A stretch of DNA of 64,000 nucleotides, from NCBI GenBank assembly GCA_036376245.1, contig DASVAS010000097.1, positions 4,550 through 68,549 of the forward strand, given 5' to 3'. The stretch is from DATARR01 sp036376245. GTDB lineage: Bacteria; Acidobacteriota; Thermoanaerobaculia; Multivoradales; UBA5704. Made by a program: the position numbers and the translations under genes. The notes below the pieces were generated by a model. That model worked only from the letters and a program-made list of their open reading frames with translations. It made no database searches and was not told the origin of the DNA. This document shows, in pieces, positions 8,952 to 17,618 of the stretch; position 1 is the first letter of the stretch; each line of letters opens with the position of its first letter.

Positions 8952-9713
8952 TCACTGCACCTGGAAGTTTACCGTCAGAACGTAATAGACCTTGACCGGC
9001 CGTCCTTCGAGCATGGCCGGCTTGAACTTCCACCTCTGCACCGCCTCCACGGCCGCGCGGTCGAGACCCATCGGCAGGCCCTTCAAGACGCGCACGTTGG
9101 TGACGTTGCCCTGGGTGTCGATGATCGCTTCCACGATCACCGTGCCGGTGACGCGGGCCCGGCGGGCCAGCTCGGTGTAGACCGGCTTCACCTGGTTGAT
9201 GATCTCCGGCCGGCTGACGTTGCCGCCGACGCGCAGCGGCGCGTCGTCCGGGACGCCGCCCGGGACGCCGCCGAGAGTGCCGCCCGGGGTGCCGCCGACG
9301 ACGCCGCCGACGACGCCGCCGACGACACCGCCGACCACGCCGCCCTCGACGCCGCCCTCGACGCCGACGTCGGCCGAGGACTCAGTCGTCGGCTCGGGCA
9401 CTTCCTCCGGCACCTCGACAGGCTGCACCGGCTCGGTGATCTGGATCTTCGGGACCTCCTTCGGCACCTCCGGCTTCGGCGTGCTGGGGGCCGGCGGCGG
9501 CGGCGGGGGAGGCGGCGGCGGGGGAGGCGGCGGCGCGGCGCTGATGAACACCACGTTGATCGGCGGCTCCTCCACCGCGGGTACGTTCCAGTACTGCGCA
9601 AACAGCAGGGCGCCGCCGGCTACGACGTGGATCGCCAGGGCGACCGGCATGACCCACCAGCGCAGGCCGCGCTTGTGGCTCTTGTCCAGATCGATCAGAG
9701 AGTTCTCGAACAT
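8952..9713 (-). CDS. tonB: TonB-family energy transducer with Pro- and Gly-Val-rich linker
   Basis: TonB spans the periplasm and passes energy to outer-membrane receptors. In this 253-residue protein the inner-membrane helix is at about residues 20-40. A proline run (13 or so Pro after ISAA) and a Pro/Glu/Val linker follow, then a repeat of GGV (VEGG, VVGG x4, then GGTPGG and GGVPGG). The C-terminal TonB domain (about 165-253) has KPVYTELARRARVTGTVIVEA and ends with WKFKPAMLEGRPVKVYYVLTVNFQVQ. The Gly-Val repeats are a less usual spacer than Pro-Lys and show as tandem ACGCCGCC units in the DNA. Confidence 0.94.
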   Translation of the reverse strand: MFENSLIDLDKSHKRGLRWWVMPVALAIHVVAGGALLFAQYWNVPAVEEPPINVVFISAAPPPPPPPPPPPPPPAPSTPKPEVPKEVPKIQITEPVQPVEVPEEVPEPTTESSADVGVEGGVEGGVVGGVVGGVVGGVVGGTPGGTLGGVPGGVPDDAPLRVGGNVSRPEIINQVKPVYTELARRARVTGTVIVEAIIDTQGNVTNVRVLKGLPMGLDRAAVEAVQRWKFKPAMLEGRPVKVYYVLTVNFQVQ

Positions 9714-9732
9714 GGTCTCACCACCTGTTCCG

Positions 9733-10563
9733 TTAGGTGTTGGCAGCGGTCTGCTGCGCCGTGGCTTTCTTGCGGGCCTCGAGTGCCCTCTTCTGGTACT
9801 CGCCCGCGGTCTGGATCAGCTCCGCCTTCTTGGCTTCGTCGGTTTCGACCTTGGCCTTCTCGCGCAGGACCAGGCCGTAGTAGACCAGGCCCTCGAAGTA
9901 GTCCTTCTTCAGGTCGTTCGCCTTCTTGAGCGCGTCGAGGCCCATGTCGATCAGCGCGGTCCTGTCCTCGATCGTCATCGTGCCCGGATCGCGGAACGAT
10001 TTCTCCCACACGCGCTGGCCGACCGAGAGGAAGGCGGCGGCGCGCTCCTCGCTGCCCGGGAGCTGCTGCGCCATCTGGTAGGCCTGCTTGAGCCGGCCCG
10101 CCTGGGTCAGGATGTTGATCTTGTACTGCGTGAACTTGCCGGCCTGCTCCGGATTCGCCGCCTGCTGCTGCTCGACGTAGGCGAGGGCGTCGTCGTACTT
10201 CTTGTCGTTGACGTACATCGACATCAGGTACTCGTGGACCTTCTCGTCGTCCGGATAGTCGGCCAGGTACTTCTCGAAAGCGTCGATCGCGGTGTCAGCG
10301 TATCCCCGGTTCTTGGGGCTCTCGTCTCCCGGGCGGTACAGGGCGAGGGCGGACAGTCCCAGGGACCGCCAGGCGAAGGTGGCGTCCGGATCCAGCTCCA
10401 GACCCTTCTGGTAGTAGTCCAGCGCCTTGGAATATTGCTCCTGCTGGTAGTAGGAGTTGCCTTTCTTGAGCTCCGCCCGGGCCTGGACCTTGCCACAGCC
10501 TACCGCCGGCAGGGCCACCAGGAGGGCTGCGACGGGAAGGATCAAAGTTCTCTGCATAGTCAC
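9733..10563 (-). CDS. TPR-repeat lipoprotein of the TonB operon
   Basis: This 276-residue protein has a lipoprotein signal: hydrophobic residues 5-20 end in PAVGC, with Cys23 as the likely lipidated residue. TPR units follow, such as AELKKGNSYYQQEQYSKALDYYQKGLELD written across residues 28-60, then two or three more. It heads the TonB-ExbB-ExbD-ExbD run with 19 bp to tonB. TPR proteins near TonB systems may organise the complex or bind a periplasmic partner. No DNA element clearly marking the promoter was seen in the 163 bp before it (10564-10726). Confidence 0.85.
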   Translation of the reverse strand: MTMQRTLILPVAALLVALPAVGCGKVQARAELKKGNSYYQQEQYSKALDYYQKGLELDPDATFAWRSLGLSALALYRPGDESPKNRGYADTAIDAFEKYLADYPDDEKVHEYLMSMYVNDKKYDDALAYVEQQQAANPEQAGKFTQYKINILTQAGRLKQAYQMAQQLPGSEERAAAFLSVGQRVWEKSFRDPGTMTIEDRTALIDMGLDALKKANDLKKDYFEGLVYYGLVLREKAKVETDEAKKAELIQTAGEYQKRALEARKKATAQQTAANT

Positions 10564-10726
10564 CTCTCCACCACTTAGATGGGGGGAGCTCGAAAAGAGT
10601 TCCCGAAAAATTCGGCCCGATTGACGAGGGGATCGGAGGGGTTTGTCCGCCTGCGACCGACCCCCCCGTCAATGGACCGAATGCAACAGCCGTACCGACT
10701 TCTGGAATTCCGACTTCAGTGATTCG

Positions 10727-12028
10727 TCAAGCTTCGGACGGCGCCGGGGGAGCCCCTTCGCCGCGCGACACCACCACCGCGGCAGCCAGATCGCCGCTCA
10801 CGTTCAACACCGTCCTGCACATGTCGAGGAACCGGTCGACCCCCAGGATCAGGCCGATCCCTTCCGGCGGGATGCCCACCAGCCCGAGGATCATGGCGAT
10901 GACCGGGATCGATCCCGAGGGGACCCCCGCCGTGCCGATGCCGCCCAGGATGCAGATGATCACCACCGTGAGCTGCTGCGTCAGGCTGAGGTCGATGCCG
11001 TAGAACTGGGCCAGGAAGAGCACCGTCACCCCTTCGAAGAGGGCGGTCCCGTTCTGGTTCATCGTCGCGCCGATGGTCAGCACGAACCGGCTGACGCTGG
11101 GCGGCAGCCGCAGCTCGTCCTCCGCCACCCGCAGGGCCGTCGGCAGGGTGGCGTTGCTCGACGAGGTGGAGAAGGCGGTGACCATCGCCTCCTGGATGCC
11201 GCGGAAGAACCGCACCGGGCTCATGCCGCCGAGCACCCGCACCGCCAGCGAGTAGACGATGAACTGGTGGATCAACAGGGCCAGCAGCACCGTCCCCACG
11301 TACTGGGCGAGCTGCCCCAGGATCTCGTAGCCGAGCTGCGCCGTCAGGTTGAAGAGCAGCGCGAACACCCCGAGAGGCGCGAACGCCAGCACCAGGTCGA
11401 TCAGCCGCATGCTGACGTCGAGCAGCCCCTCGACCGCCTCCTGGAAGCGGTGGACGGCGGGCGTGCGGAGGAGGGCCACGCCGAGGCCGATCATCAGCGA
11501 GAAGAACATGATCCCCAGGAAGTCGCCGTCGGCGGCGGACTTGACCGGGTTGCGGGGGACGATCTCGACGATCAGGTCGATGGGGCTCTTCTCGGCGGCC
11601 GTGGCCGCGGCTCCCGCGGCGGGGGCCGCCGGCGCCGCGGCCGGCGGGGCGTTCTGCTGCAGCCGGGTGCGGACCTCGGGCGGAATCCCCTCGCCGGGCC
11701 GGATCAGGTTGACCAGGGTGACGCCGATGAAGACGGCGATGGCGGAGACCACCACGGTGTAAAGGAGGGACTTGAGGCCGATCCTGCCCAGGGAGCGGGG
11801 GTCGCCCATGCCGGCGACGCCCAGCACCAGCGCCGAGAAGATCAACGGCAGGACCAGCATGAAGAGGAGGCGCAGGAAGATCTGCCCGAGCGGCGCGGTG
11901 ACGTACTTGATGAAATTCGCCAGCCCCGGCGAGTCGCCCAGCGCGAAGTGAGCGGCGATCCCGGCGAGGATTCCGAGGAGTCCGCCGATCAGGATCTTGG
12001 TGTGGAGCGGCAGTTTCTTCCTGGCCAT
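10727..12028 (-). CDS. Dicarboxylate/amino acid:cation symporter (DAACS family)
   Basis: This 433-residue inner-membrane carrier takes up glutamate, aspartate or C4-dicarboxylates with Na+ or H+. The family hallmarks are present: the serine-rich loop AFSTSSSNATLPT, the TMNQNGTA motif, GGIGTAGVPSGSIPV, and DRFLDMCRTVLNVSGD, whose Asp and Arg contact substrate in GltPh. The loop at about residues 122-148 is an Ala/Pro-rich insertion between helices 3 and 4. Substrate choice between glutamate/aspartate and succinate-type acids is not certain. It is a single gene on the minus strand, upstream of the TonB operon. Confidence 0.93.
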   Translation of the reverse strand: MARKKLPLHTKILIGGLLGILAGIAAHFALGDSPGLANFIKYVTAPLGQIFLRLLFMLVLPLIFSALVLGVAGMGDPRSLGRIGLKSLLYTVVVSAIAVFIGVTLVNLIRPGEGIPPEVRTRLQQNAPPAAAPAAPAAGAAATAAEKSPIDLIVEIVPRNPVKSAADGDFLGIMFFSLMIGLGVALLRTPAVHRFQEAVEGLLDVSMRLIDLVLAFAPLGVFALLFNLTAQLGYEILGQLAQYVGTVLLALLIHQFIVYSLAVRVLGGMSPVRFFRGIQEAMVTAFSTSSSNATLPTALRVAEDELRLPPSVSRFVLTIGATMNQNGTALFEGVTVLFLAQFYGIDLSLTQQLTVVIICILGGIGTAGVPSGSIPVIAMILGLVGIPPEGIGLILGVDRFLDMCRTVLNVSGDLAAAVVVSRGEGAPPAPSEA

Positions 12029-12111
12029 AGAGGCGGGGCGGAATCCTAGAGGAAAAAGGGGGAGGAATACAAATCGGGGGCTCAGGGCGGCGTTGACGGC
12101 CGGGGCGGCAT

Positions 12112-12293
12112 GCCCTCCGAGACCTCACCCCCTGGCCCCCTCTCCCACCACCTCCCGCCCTGCCGGGAGAGGGGGAACGATGAGCAAGTGCTCTTGCCAA
12201 GTCCAGGAAGACCTGGATCGCAGGGCCCTCCCTCTCCCTGGGGCGGGCGGCAGGGAGATGGGAGAGGGACCGAGGGTGAGGTCTCGCAAGGGC
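12112..12293 (+). repeat. Palindromic repeat element, copy A
   Basis: This 182-bp element is bounded by inverted arms GCCCT(CC)GAGACCTCACCC and GGGTGAGGTCTCGCAAGGGC. Inside are C-rich and G-rich stretches that pair (CCCTCTCCC with GGGAGAGGG) and a central core (GAACGATGAG... ACCTGGATCGCAGG). Copy B at 35774-35958 is the same element in the opposite orientation. No coding frame inside looks real. It fills most of the gap between the symporter and the small Cys-rich gene. A non-autonomous palindromic mobile element (REP or MITE type) is the best guess. Confidence 0.75.
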
Positions 12294-12334
12294 GGGCCGC
12301 CCCGGAAGGCGAGCGGCCCTGGACCGCCGATTCC

Positions 12335-12595
12335 TCAGCAGGGGCAATAGACCGGCTTGCCGTTCTTCCAATACCGGCACTCGTTGAGGTTGCCCGAGCA
12401 ATCGACGGTGCCGTCGCACCAGTAAATGCACTGGCCGCAGAACTGGGTCTTCGCCGAATCGTAGTAGTACCAGATGGTCGGAGCGGTCTGGCTGCAGTCG
12501 GCCTCCGCCGGCGCCGGCAAGGTCACGAACGAGGCGACGAGGACCAGCAGGGCGAAACCGAACTTGACCAGGGTGGGGATGCGGACAGTCTTCAT
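12335..12595 (-). CDS. Small exported cysteine-rich peptide (DUF6289-like)
   Basis: This 86-residue precursor has a signal peptide (about residues 1-33, ending PAPAEA) and a mature part of about 53 residues with eight cysteines (C-x20-CGQC-x3-C-x5-C-x6-C-x10-CPC). I chose the ATG at 12593-12595 because AGGAGG lies 9 nt upstream; a frame extension to 12634 is possible but lacks this. The pattern YYYDSAKTQFCGQCIYWCDG recalls DUF6289 peptides, a family of unknown role. Another small Cys-rich exported peptide lies at 50908-51159. It may be a secreted structural, signalling or toxic peptide. The 170 bp upstream (12636-12806) is AT-rich near the start and holds no gene. Confidence 0.75.
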   Translation of the reverse strand: MKTVRIPTLVKFGFALLVLVASFVTLPAPAEADCSQTAPTIWYYYDSAKTQFCGQCIYWCDGTVDCSGNLNECRYWKNGKPVYCPC

Positions 12596-12806
12596 GTGAT
12601 CGAGCCTCCTTTTGTTAACGAACAGGAGGATCATGCCATAGATTTTTAAATTTTGTCTACCTTATGGGCTGTAAATTTCTGTAAAAGATCTGGCGAGGGT
12701 GGCGGCGGCCTCAGCTTCTTGCACCCCCGCCCCGGCCCATGTCATGCTCCCTGCCGCATTTCTTATCTAGAGCGAGCGGCTGGCCGGAGCTCGCGGGGAG
12801 GACTGT

Positions 12807-14564
12807 TTGCTCCAGGGTATCTTTCGCACCAAGTCCCTGAACGCGATCCTGGCCTCCGCCGAGGCGCCGGAGTCCCAGCTCCGGCGTTCCCTCGGCGCGG
12901 TCCAGCTCACGCTGCTCGGGATCGGCGCCATCATCGGCGCGGGCATCTTCTCCACGGTCGGCACGGCCGCCGCCGGCGGGGCCGACCACGCGGGGGCCGG
13001 ACCGGCTCTCGTCGTCTCCTTCATCCTGACCGCCGTCACCTGCGGCTTCGCGGCTCTCTGCTACGCGGAGTTCGCCTCCATGGTGCCGGTCTCCGGCTCG
13101 GCCTACACCTACTCCTACGCCACCCTCGGCGAGCTGGTCGGCTGGATCATCGGCTGGGACCTCATCATCGAGTACGCGGTGGGCAACGTGGCGGTGGCCA
13201 TCTCCTGGTCCGGCTACTTCCAGGAGCTGCTCCGCAGCGTCGGGATCAACTTCCCCTACTGGCTCGGCACCGACTACCGCAGCGCCGCCCAGGCCGCCGC
13301 CCGGGTGGCGGAGGCGCGGGCGGCGGGCACCGACCTCGAATCCCTGGGGGTGGTGGTCGAGCGCGCCGCCCAGGCCCTGGCCGACGCGCCGCGGCTCTTC
13401 GGCTTCCCCATCGTCTTCAACCTCCCGGCCTTCGCCATCGTCATGCTGATCACCGTCGTCCTGGTGATCGGCATCCGCGAGAGCGCCTGGTTCAACTCGG
13501 CCATGGTGGTGTTGAAGCTGGCGATCATCGGCTTCTTCATCGTCCTGGGGTTCTTCTACGTCGACAAAGCGAACTGGACCCCCTTCGCGCCCAACGGCCT
13601 GCCGAGCATCTTCACGGCGGCGGCCATCATCTTCTTCGCCTACATCGGCTTCGACGCCGTCTCGACCGCCGCCGAGGAGAGCAAGAACCCAAGGCGGGAC
13701 ATGCCGGTCGCCATCATCGCCAGCCTGGTGGTCTGCACCCTGATCTACATCGTGGTGGCGCTGGTCCTCACCGGCATGCTGCCCTACACCCAGCTCGGCA
13801 CGGCGGAGCCCCTGGCCACCGCCTTCTCGGCCCGCGGCATGCTCTGGCCGACGATCATCATCGCCCTCGGCGCCGTCTTCGCCACCACCTCGGTGCTGCT
13901 GGTCTTCCAACTCGGCCAGCCCCGCATCTTCTTCTCCATGGCCCGCGACGGCCTGCTCCCCCAGTGGGCGGCCAGGGTCCATCCGAAATACCGCACGCCC
14001 CACATCACGACGTGGCTGACGGGCATCCTGGTGGCCGTCTTCGCGGGCATCGCCAACATCAACGAGGTCGTGGAGCTGACCAACATCGGGACGCTGTTCG
14101 CGTTCCTCCTGGTCTGCATCGGCGTCACCGTGCTGCGCTACAAGGACCCCGGCCGGCCGCGGGGCTTCCGGGTGCCGCTGGGGCCGTGGGTCGTCCCCAT
14201 GCTGGGCGCCGGCTTCTGCATCTTCCTGATGGTCTACCTGCCGCCGTCGTCCTGGTGGCGGTTCATCGGCTGGCTGGTGCTCGGGATGGCCGTCTACTTC
14301 TACTACGGCTACACCCACAGCGTGGTGGGGAAGGAGACCGGCCGGCCCGCGAAGTCGCCGGGACAGAGCCTCGCGGCCCTGGGTTTCCTGCTGGCGGGCG
14401 CGGGGCTGTTCACCATCCCGCACGACGCCGGGCTGCCCCGCCTGATCGAGGAGGCGATGACCGCGAGCGCGGACGATCACGTCCGGGCCTTGATCGGTCT
14501 GGCGCTGATCGTGGTGGGAATCCTGGCTGTTGGGGTGGGGGCGGTGGCGGGGCGTAGAAGGTAG
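12807..14564 (+). CDS. APC-family amino acid permease (CAT-like)
   Basis: This 585-residue membrane protein belongs to the amino acid-polyamine-organocation family. The helix 1 signature GIGAIIGAGIFSTVG binds the amino-acid backbone. A cationic amino-acid-transporter style follows: SFILTAVTCGFAALCYAEFA, then GSAYTYSYATLGELVGWIIGW. A long loop (about 155-205) and helices up to residue 490 follow, with two extra C-terminal helices. The start is TTG, with GGGGAGGA just upstream; no ATG is near. cstA follows after 6 bp, so both uptake genes form one operon, perhaps for nutrient-limited growth on peptides or amino acids. Confidence 0.92.
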   Translation: MLQGIFRTKSLNAILASAEAPESQLRRSLGAVQLTLLGIGAIIGAGIFSTVGTAAAGGADHAGAGPALVVSFILTAVTCGFAALCYAEFASMVPVSGSAYTYSYATLGELVGWIIGWDLIIEYAVGNVAVAISWSGYFQELLRSVGINFPYWLGTDYRSAAQAAARVAEARAAGTDLESLGVVVERAAQALADAPRLFGFPIVFNLPAFAIVMLITVVLVIGIRESAWFNSAMVVLKLAIIGFFIVLGFFYVDKANWTPFAPNGLPSIFTAAAIIFFAYIGFDAVSTAAEESKNPRRDMPVAIIASLVVCTLIYIVVALVLTGMLPYTQLGTAEPLATAFSARGMLWPTIIIALGAVFATTSVLLVFQLGQPRIFFSMARDGLLPQWAARVHPKYRTPHITTWLTGILVAVFAGIANINEVVELTNIGTLFAFLLVCIGVTVLRYKDPGRPRGFRVPLGPWVVPMLGAGFCIFLMVYLPPSSWWRFIGWLVLGMAVYFYYGYTHSVVGKETGRPAKSPGQSLAALGFLLAGAGLFTIPHDAGLPRLIEEAMTASADDHVRALIGLALIVVGILAVGVGAVAGRRR

Positions 14565-14570
14565 AACGGT

Positions 14571-16256
14571 ATGAGCCTCGCCCTGCTCGCCTCGGGCTTT
14601 CTGATCCTCCTGGTCACCGCCTACCGCCTCTACGGCGGCTGGGTGGCGCGCCAGTTCGCGCTGGACGACAGCCGGACCACGCCGGCCCACCGCTACGAGG
14701 ACGGCGTGGACTTCGTGCCCACGCGGCCGTTCTACCTCTTCGCCCAGCACTTCTCGGCCATCGCGGCGGCGGGGCCCATCGCGGGCCCCATCCTCGCCTG
14801 CATGAATTTCGGCTGGCTGCCCTGCATGCTGTGGATCGGCCTCGGGGTGGTGCTGATCGGCGCCGTCCACGACTTCTCCAGCCTCACCGCCTCGGTGCGG
14901 CACGGCGCCAGCTCCATCGCCGAGATCACCGGCGAGCACCTGGGCCGCAAGGCCGGCCTCGCCATGATGGCCTTCATCTGGATCGCCCTGGTCTACGTCA
15001 TCGTCGCCTTCACCGACATCACGGCCCGCAGCTTCGTCGTCGGCACCGAGGAGCTGCAGGCCGGCGGCGCGACCTTCAACCCGGGCGGCGCGGTGGCGGC
15101 GGCGAGCATCCTCTACCTGGCCCTGTCGGTGGTCCTCGGGCTGGTCCAGAGGTTCCTCAAGCCGCCGCTGTGGCTGGTCACGGTCATTTTCGTCCCGGCG
15201 GCCTTCGCCTGCGCCTGGGCGGGCACGAAGATGTCCCATGTCTTCGTGCTGGACGCCCAGACCTGGGGCGTGCTGATCCTGGCCTACTGCGCCTTGGCCT
15301 CGGTGGTGCCGGTCTGGTCGCTGCTCCAGCCGCGCGGCTATCTGGGTGGATTCATCCTCTATTCGGCCCTGGCGCTGGGGGTGATCGGCGTCTTCTTCGG
15401 CGGCTACGAGGTCCAGCAGCCGGCCTTCAAGACCTGGGACTTCGGGGGGATGACCGGCACGCTCTTCCCCTTCCTCTTCGTGACCATCGCCTGCGGCGCC
15501 TGCTCGGGCTTCCACGGCCTGGTCTGCTCGGGGACCACTTCCAAGCAGGTTGACCGCGAGTCGCACCTCCAGCCGGTGGGCTACGGGGCCATGCTGGCCG
15601 AGGGCTTCGTGGCCCTGATCGCGCTGGTGACGGTGATGATCGTGGCCCCGGCCGACCTCAAGGGGCTGGCGCCGGGAACGATCTACGGCAACGGCATCGG
15701 CGAGTTCCTGACGCTGCTGATCGGCCGCGACAACCTGCCCTTCGCGGTCACCTTCGGCGCCATGGCGTTCTCGACCTTCGTCTTCGACACCATCGACGTC
15801 TCGACCCGGCTGGGCCGCTACCTGCTCCAGGAGCTGCTGGGCTGGAAGGGGAAGGCGGGCGCGTGGGCGGGGACGCTGGCGACGGTGGTGGCGCCCGGCC
15901 TGCTCCTCTTCTTCGCGGGCGAGGGGATGTGGCAGAAGTTCTGGACCCTCTTCGGCGCCTCGAACCAGCTCCTGGCGGCGCTGACCCTGCTCGCCGTGAC
16001 CGTCTGGCTCTACCAGGCCCGCCGCCGCATCGCCTTCACCCTCCTCCCCATGTGCTTCGTGCTGACGATCACCCTCTGGGCCCTGGTCAAGCTGGCCTGG
16101 GCGAACCTCCAGGCGACCCAGGGCTTCGACGTCGAGCTGCTGAACGGCGTGGCGTCGATGCTGCTGATCCTGCTGGCGCTCTACCTGGCGTTCTCGGCGC
16201 TGGTGAAGCTGCGGCGGGAGCGGGGGGCGGGGGCGGTTGCGGAAGCAAGGACCTAA
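14571..16256 (+). CDS. cstA: Carbon starvation protein CstA family transporter
   Basis: This 561-residue inner-membrane protein has about 16 helices. The N-terminal part has the CstA signatures DGVDFVPTRPFYLFAQHFSAIAAAGPIAGPI (residues 44-74) and the Gly-rich ACGACSGFHGLVCSGTTSKQ. CstA members take up peptides or pyruvate in starving cells. It is shorter than E. coli CstA (about 700 residues), like many family members outside enterics. It follows the APC permease by 6 bp. Its stop codon (TAA, 16254-16256) lies inside an inverted repeat shared with the convergent gene. Confidence 0.93.
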   Translation: MSLALLASGFLILLVTAYRLYGGWVARQFALDDSRTTPAHRYEDGVDFVPTRPFYLFAQHFSAIAAAGPIAGPILACMNFGWLPCMLWIGLGVVLIGAVHDFSSLTASVRHGASSIAEITGEHLGRKAGLAMMAFIWIALVYVIVAFTDITARSFVVGTEELQAGGATFNPGGAVAAASILYLALSVVLGLVQRFLKPPLWLVTVIFVPAAFACAWAGTKMSHVFVLDAQTWGVLILAYCALASVVPVWSLLQPRGYLGGFILYSALALGVIGVFFGGYEVQQPAFKTWDFGGMTGTLFPFLFVTIACGACSGFHGLVCSGTTSKQVDRESHLQPVGYGAMLAEGFVALIALVTVMIVAPADLKGLAPGTIYGNGIGEFLTLLIGRDNLPFAVTFGAMAFSTFVFDTIDVSTRLGRYLLQELLGWKGKAGAWAGTLATVVAPGLLLFFAGEGMWQKFWTLFGASNQLLAALTLLAVTVWLYQARRRIAFTLLPMCFVLTITLWALVKLAWANLQATQGFDVELLNGVASMLLILLALYLAFSALVKLRRERGAGAVAEART

Positions 16257-16341
16257 AGGACCCAAGGGACCTAAAGGACCTAAAGGACTTTCAAGTTGTT
16301 GTCCTTTGGTCGTTTAGGTCTTTTATGTCCTTTAGGTCCTT
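16247..16341. repeat. Inverted GGACCTAAA repeat array; terminator-like
   Basis: The outer arms are a perfect 14-bp inverted repeat (AAGGACCTAAAGGA at 16247, TCCTTTAGGTCCTT at 16328). Between them are more direct copies of GGACCTAAA on the left and the complement on the right. The cstA stop TAA and the stop of the convergent methyltransferase both come from the same AAGGACCTAA sequence in the two arms. It likely folds into a long hairpin and ends transcription from both sides. Confidence 0.75.
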
Positions 16342-17618
16342 CCTCCCCACCTCTCCTTGATCCTGAACCACACCTCCCGCACTTTCCAGAACCGGCTGGC
16401 CTCCATGCCGGCGATGCGGGCTTCGAGGACGTGGATCACCCGCTCGAGCTCCGCCGTCTCCCGCTGACGGCGGGCCTCCGTATCGGCGGCGCGGCGGAGG
16501 GCGTCGTGGAGGTCGAGGCGGGCCGAGCGGAGGAGGGCTCCGGGGACGGTGTCGGCGTACAGGCGCCAGGTTCCAGCTTCCACGATCAAGTCGCCTTCCC
16601 CAAGGGGGACCTCGAAGCGCCAGCCTCTCGCATCCACCTTTTCATAGGGAAAGAGGGCGGCCACGTCCTCCCTCGCCGGCAGGTCCCGCAGGACGTGCCG
16701 GTCGTCCCCCACGGTCAGCCGTACCTCTTGGGGCGGCTCGCGGCGGACCCGGTCCACCACCCAGCCGGAGATCCTCAGCGTGTTTCCCAGGACCGAGCAG
16801 TGCTCCACGAAGCTCTCCGGTTCGAGATCCAGCTTCAGGCCGGAGAAGTCGCATCCTGATTCCGGCACGGCCACCCACAAGTCCTGGAACAGCAGGAGCC
16901 CCCGGGGGATGCGGTGCGCGGAGCCCCGGGGGAGAGCGCGGCGGACGAAATCCTCGCCGACCCAGGACGTGCCGTACTGCTCGCCCGGCAGCGCGTCGAT
17001 CTCGCTCTTCGGATCAAAGAGGAATCCCGAGGCCGGCATCTCCCGGCCCGGGAGGACGACCTCCTCGCCATGGACGCTGAAGACCAGCATCCCTCCCGGC
17101 CGGAGCAGGCCCCCGAGCCGGCGGAGCCAGGCCAGGAAGGAATCCTCTGGAAGGTGCGTGAACAGGGAGGAGACCAGGATGGCGTCGAACGTCTCGCCCG
17201 GATCGAACCGCTCCGGCTCGGCATGGGAGACGATCCCGCGGACCCCGAATTGCTCCTCCTGAAAACGGACTCCCTCGCGGGAGATGTCCGAAACCCGGAT
17301 CCGCTCCGGCGGGATATCCAGCACCGCGAACCGGGTCACCCTTCCATAGCCGCTGGCGAAGTCGAGCATCCGGAAATCCGGGCCGGGCTCGCCGAAGCGC
17401 CAGCGCAGGACGGTCCACAGGGCTTCCCAGATCCGGCGGCCCGAGTCGAAGTAGAGCGCGAGCGCCCGGCCGGAGTCCCCGGGATGGATGTTCCCGTAAT
17501 GGATCAGCATCTCGTCCCCGGCGTGGACGTTCCGGTTCAACCGGGCGAAGCGGCCGGTGGAGAAGCCGAAGGCGTCGAGGAGGGGGTGGCTGTCTTCGGT
17601 GCGCCAGGCGAGGCTCAC
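16332..17618 (-). CDS. Class I SAM-dependent methyltransferase
   Basis: This 428-residue protein has a Rossmann-type methyltransferase domain at about residues 85-200. It includes FRMLDFASGYGRVTRF (motif I), a VSDIS acidic loop, DAILVSSLFTHLPEDSF (motif IV) and LLRPGGMLVFSVHG. A C-terminal region of about 200 residues ends in a coiled-coil-like stretch (AELERVIHVLEARIAGM). Such proteins often modify surface glycans or natural products, but the substrate here is unknown. I chose the GTG at 17616-17618, which overlaps the DUF1990 stop (GTGA) and has GGAG upstream; an ATG at 17648 is an alternative. Its stop sits in the inverted repeat shared with cstA. Confidence 0.82.
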   Translation of the reverse strand: MSLAWRTEDSHPLLDAFGFSTGRFARLNRNVHAGDEMLIHYGNIHPGDSGRALALYFDSGRRIWEALWTVLRWRFGEPGPDFRMLDFASGYGRVTRFAVLDIPPERIRVSDISREGVRFQEEQFGVRGIVSHAEPERFDPGETFDAILVSSLFTHLPEDSFLAWLRRLGGLLRPGGMLVFSVHGEEVVLPGREMPASGFLFDPKSEIDALPGEQYGTSWVGEDFVRRALPRGSAHRIPRGLLLFQDLWVAVPESGCDFSGLKLDLEPESFVEHCSVLGNTLRISGWVVDRVRREPPQEVRLTVGDDRHVLRDLPAREDVAALFPYEKVDARGWRFEVPLGEGDLIVEAGTWRLYADTVPGALLRSARLDLHDALRRAADTEARRQRETAELERVIHVLEARIAGMEASRFWKVREVWFRIKERWGGRT

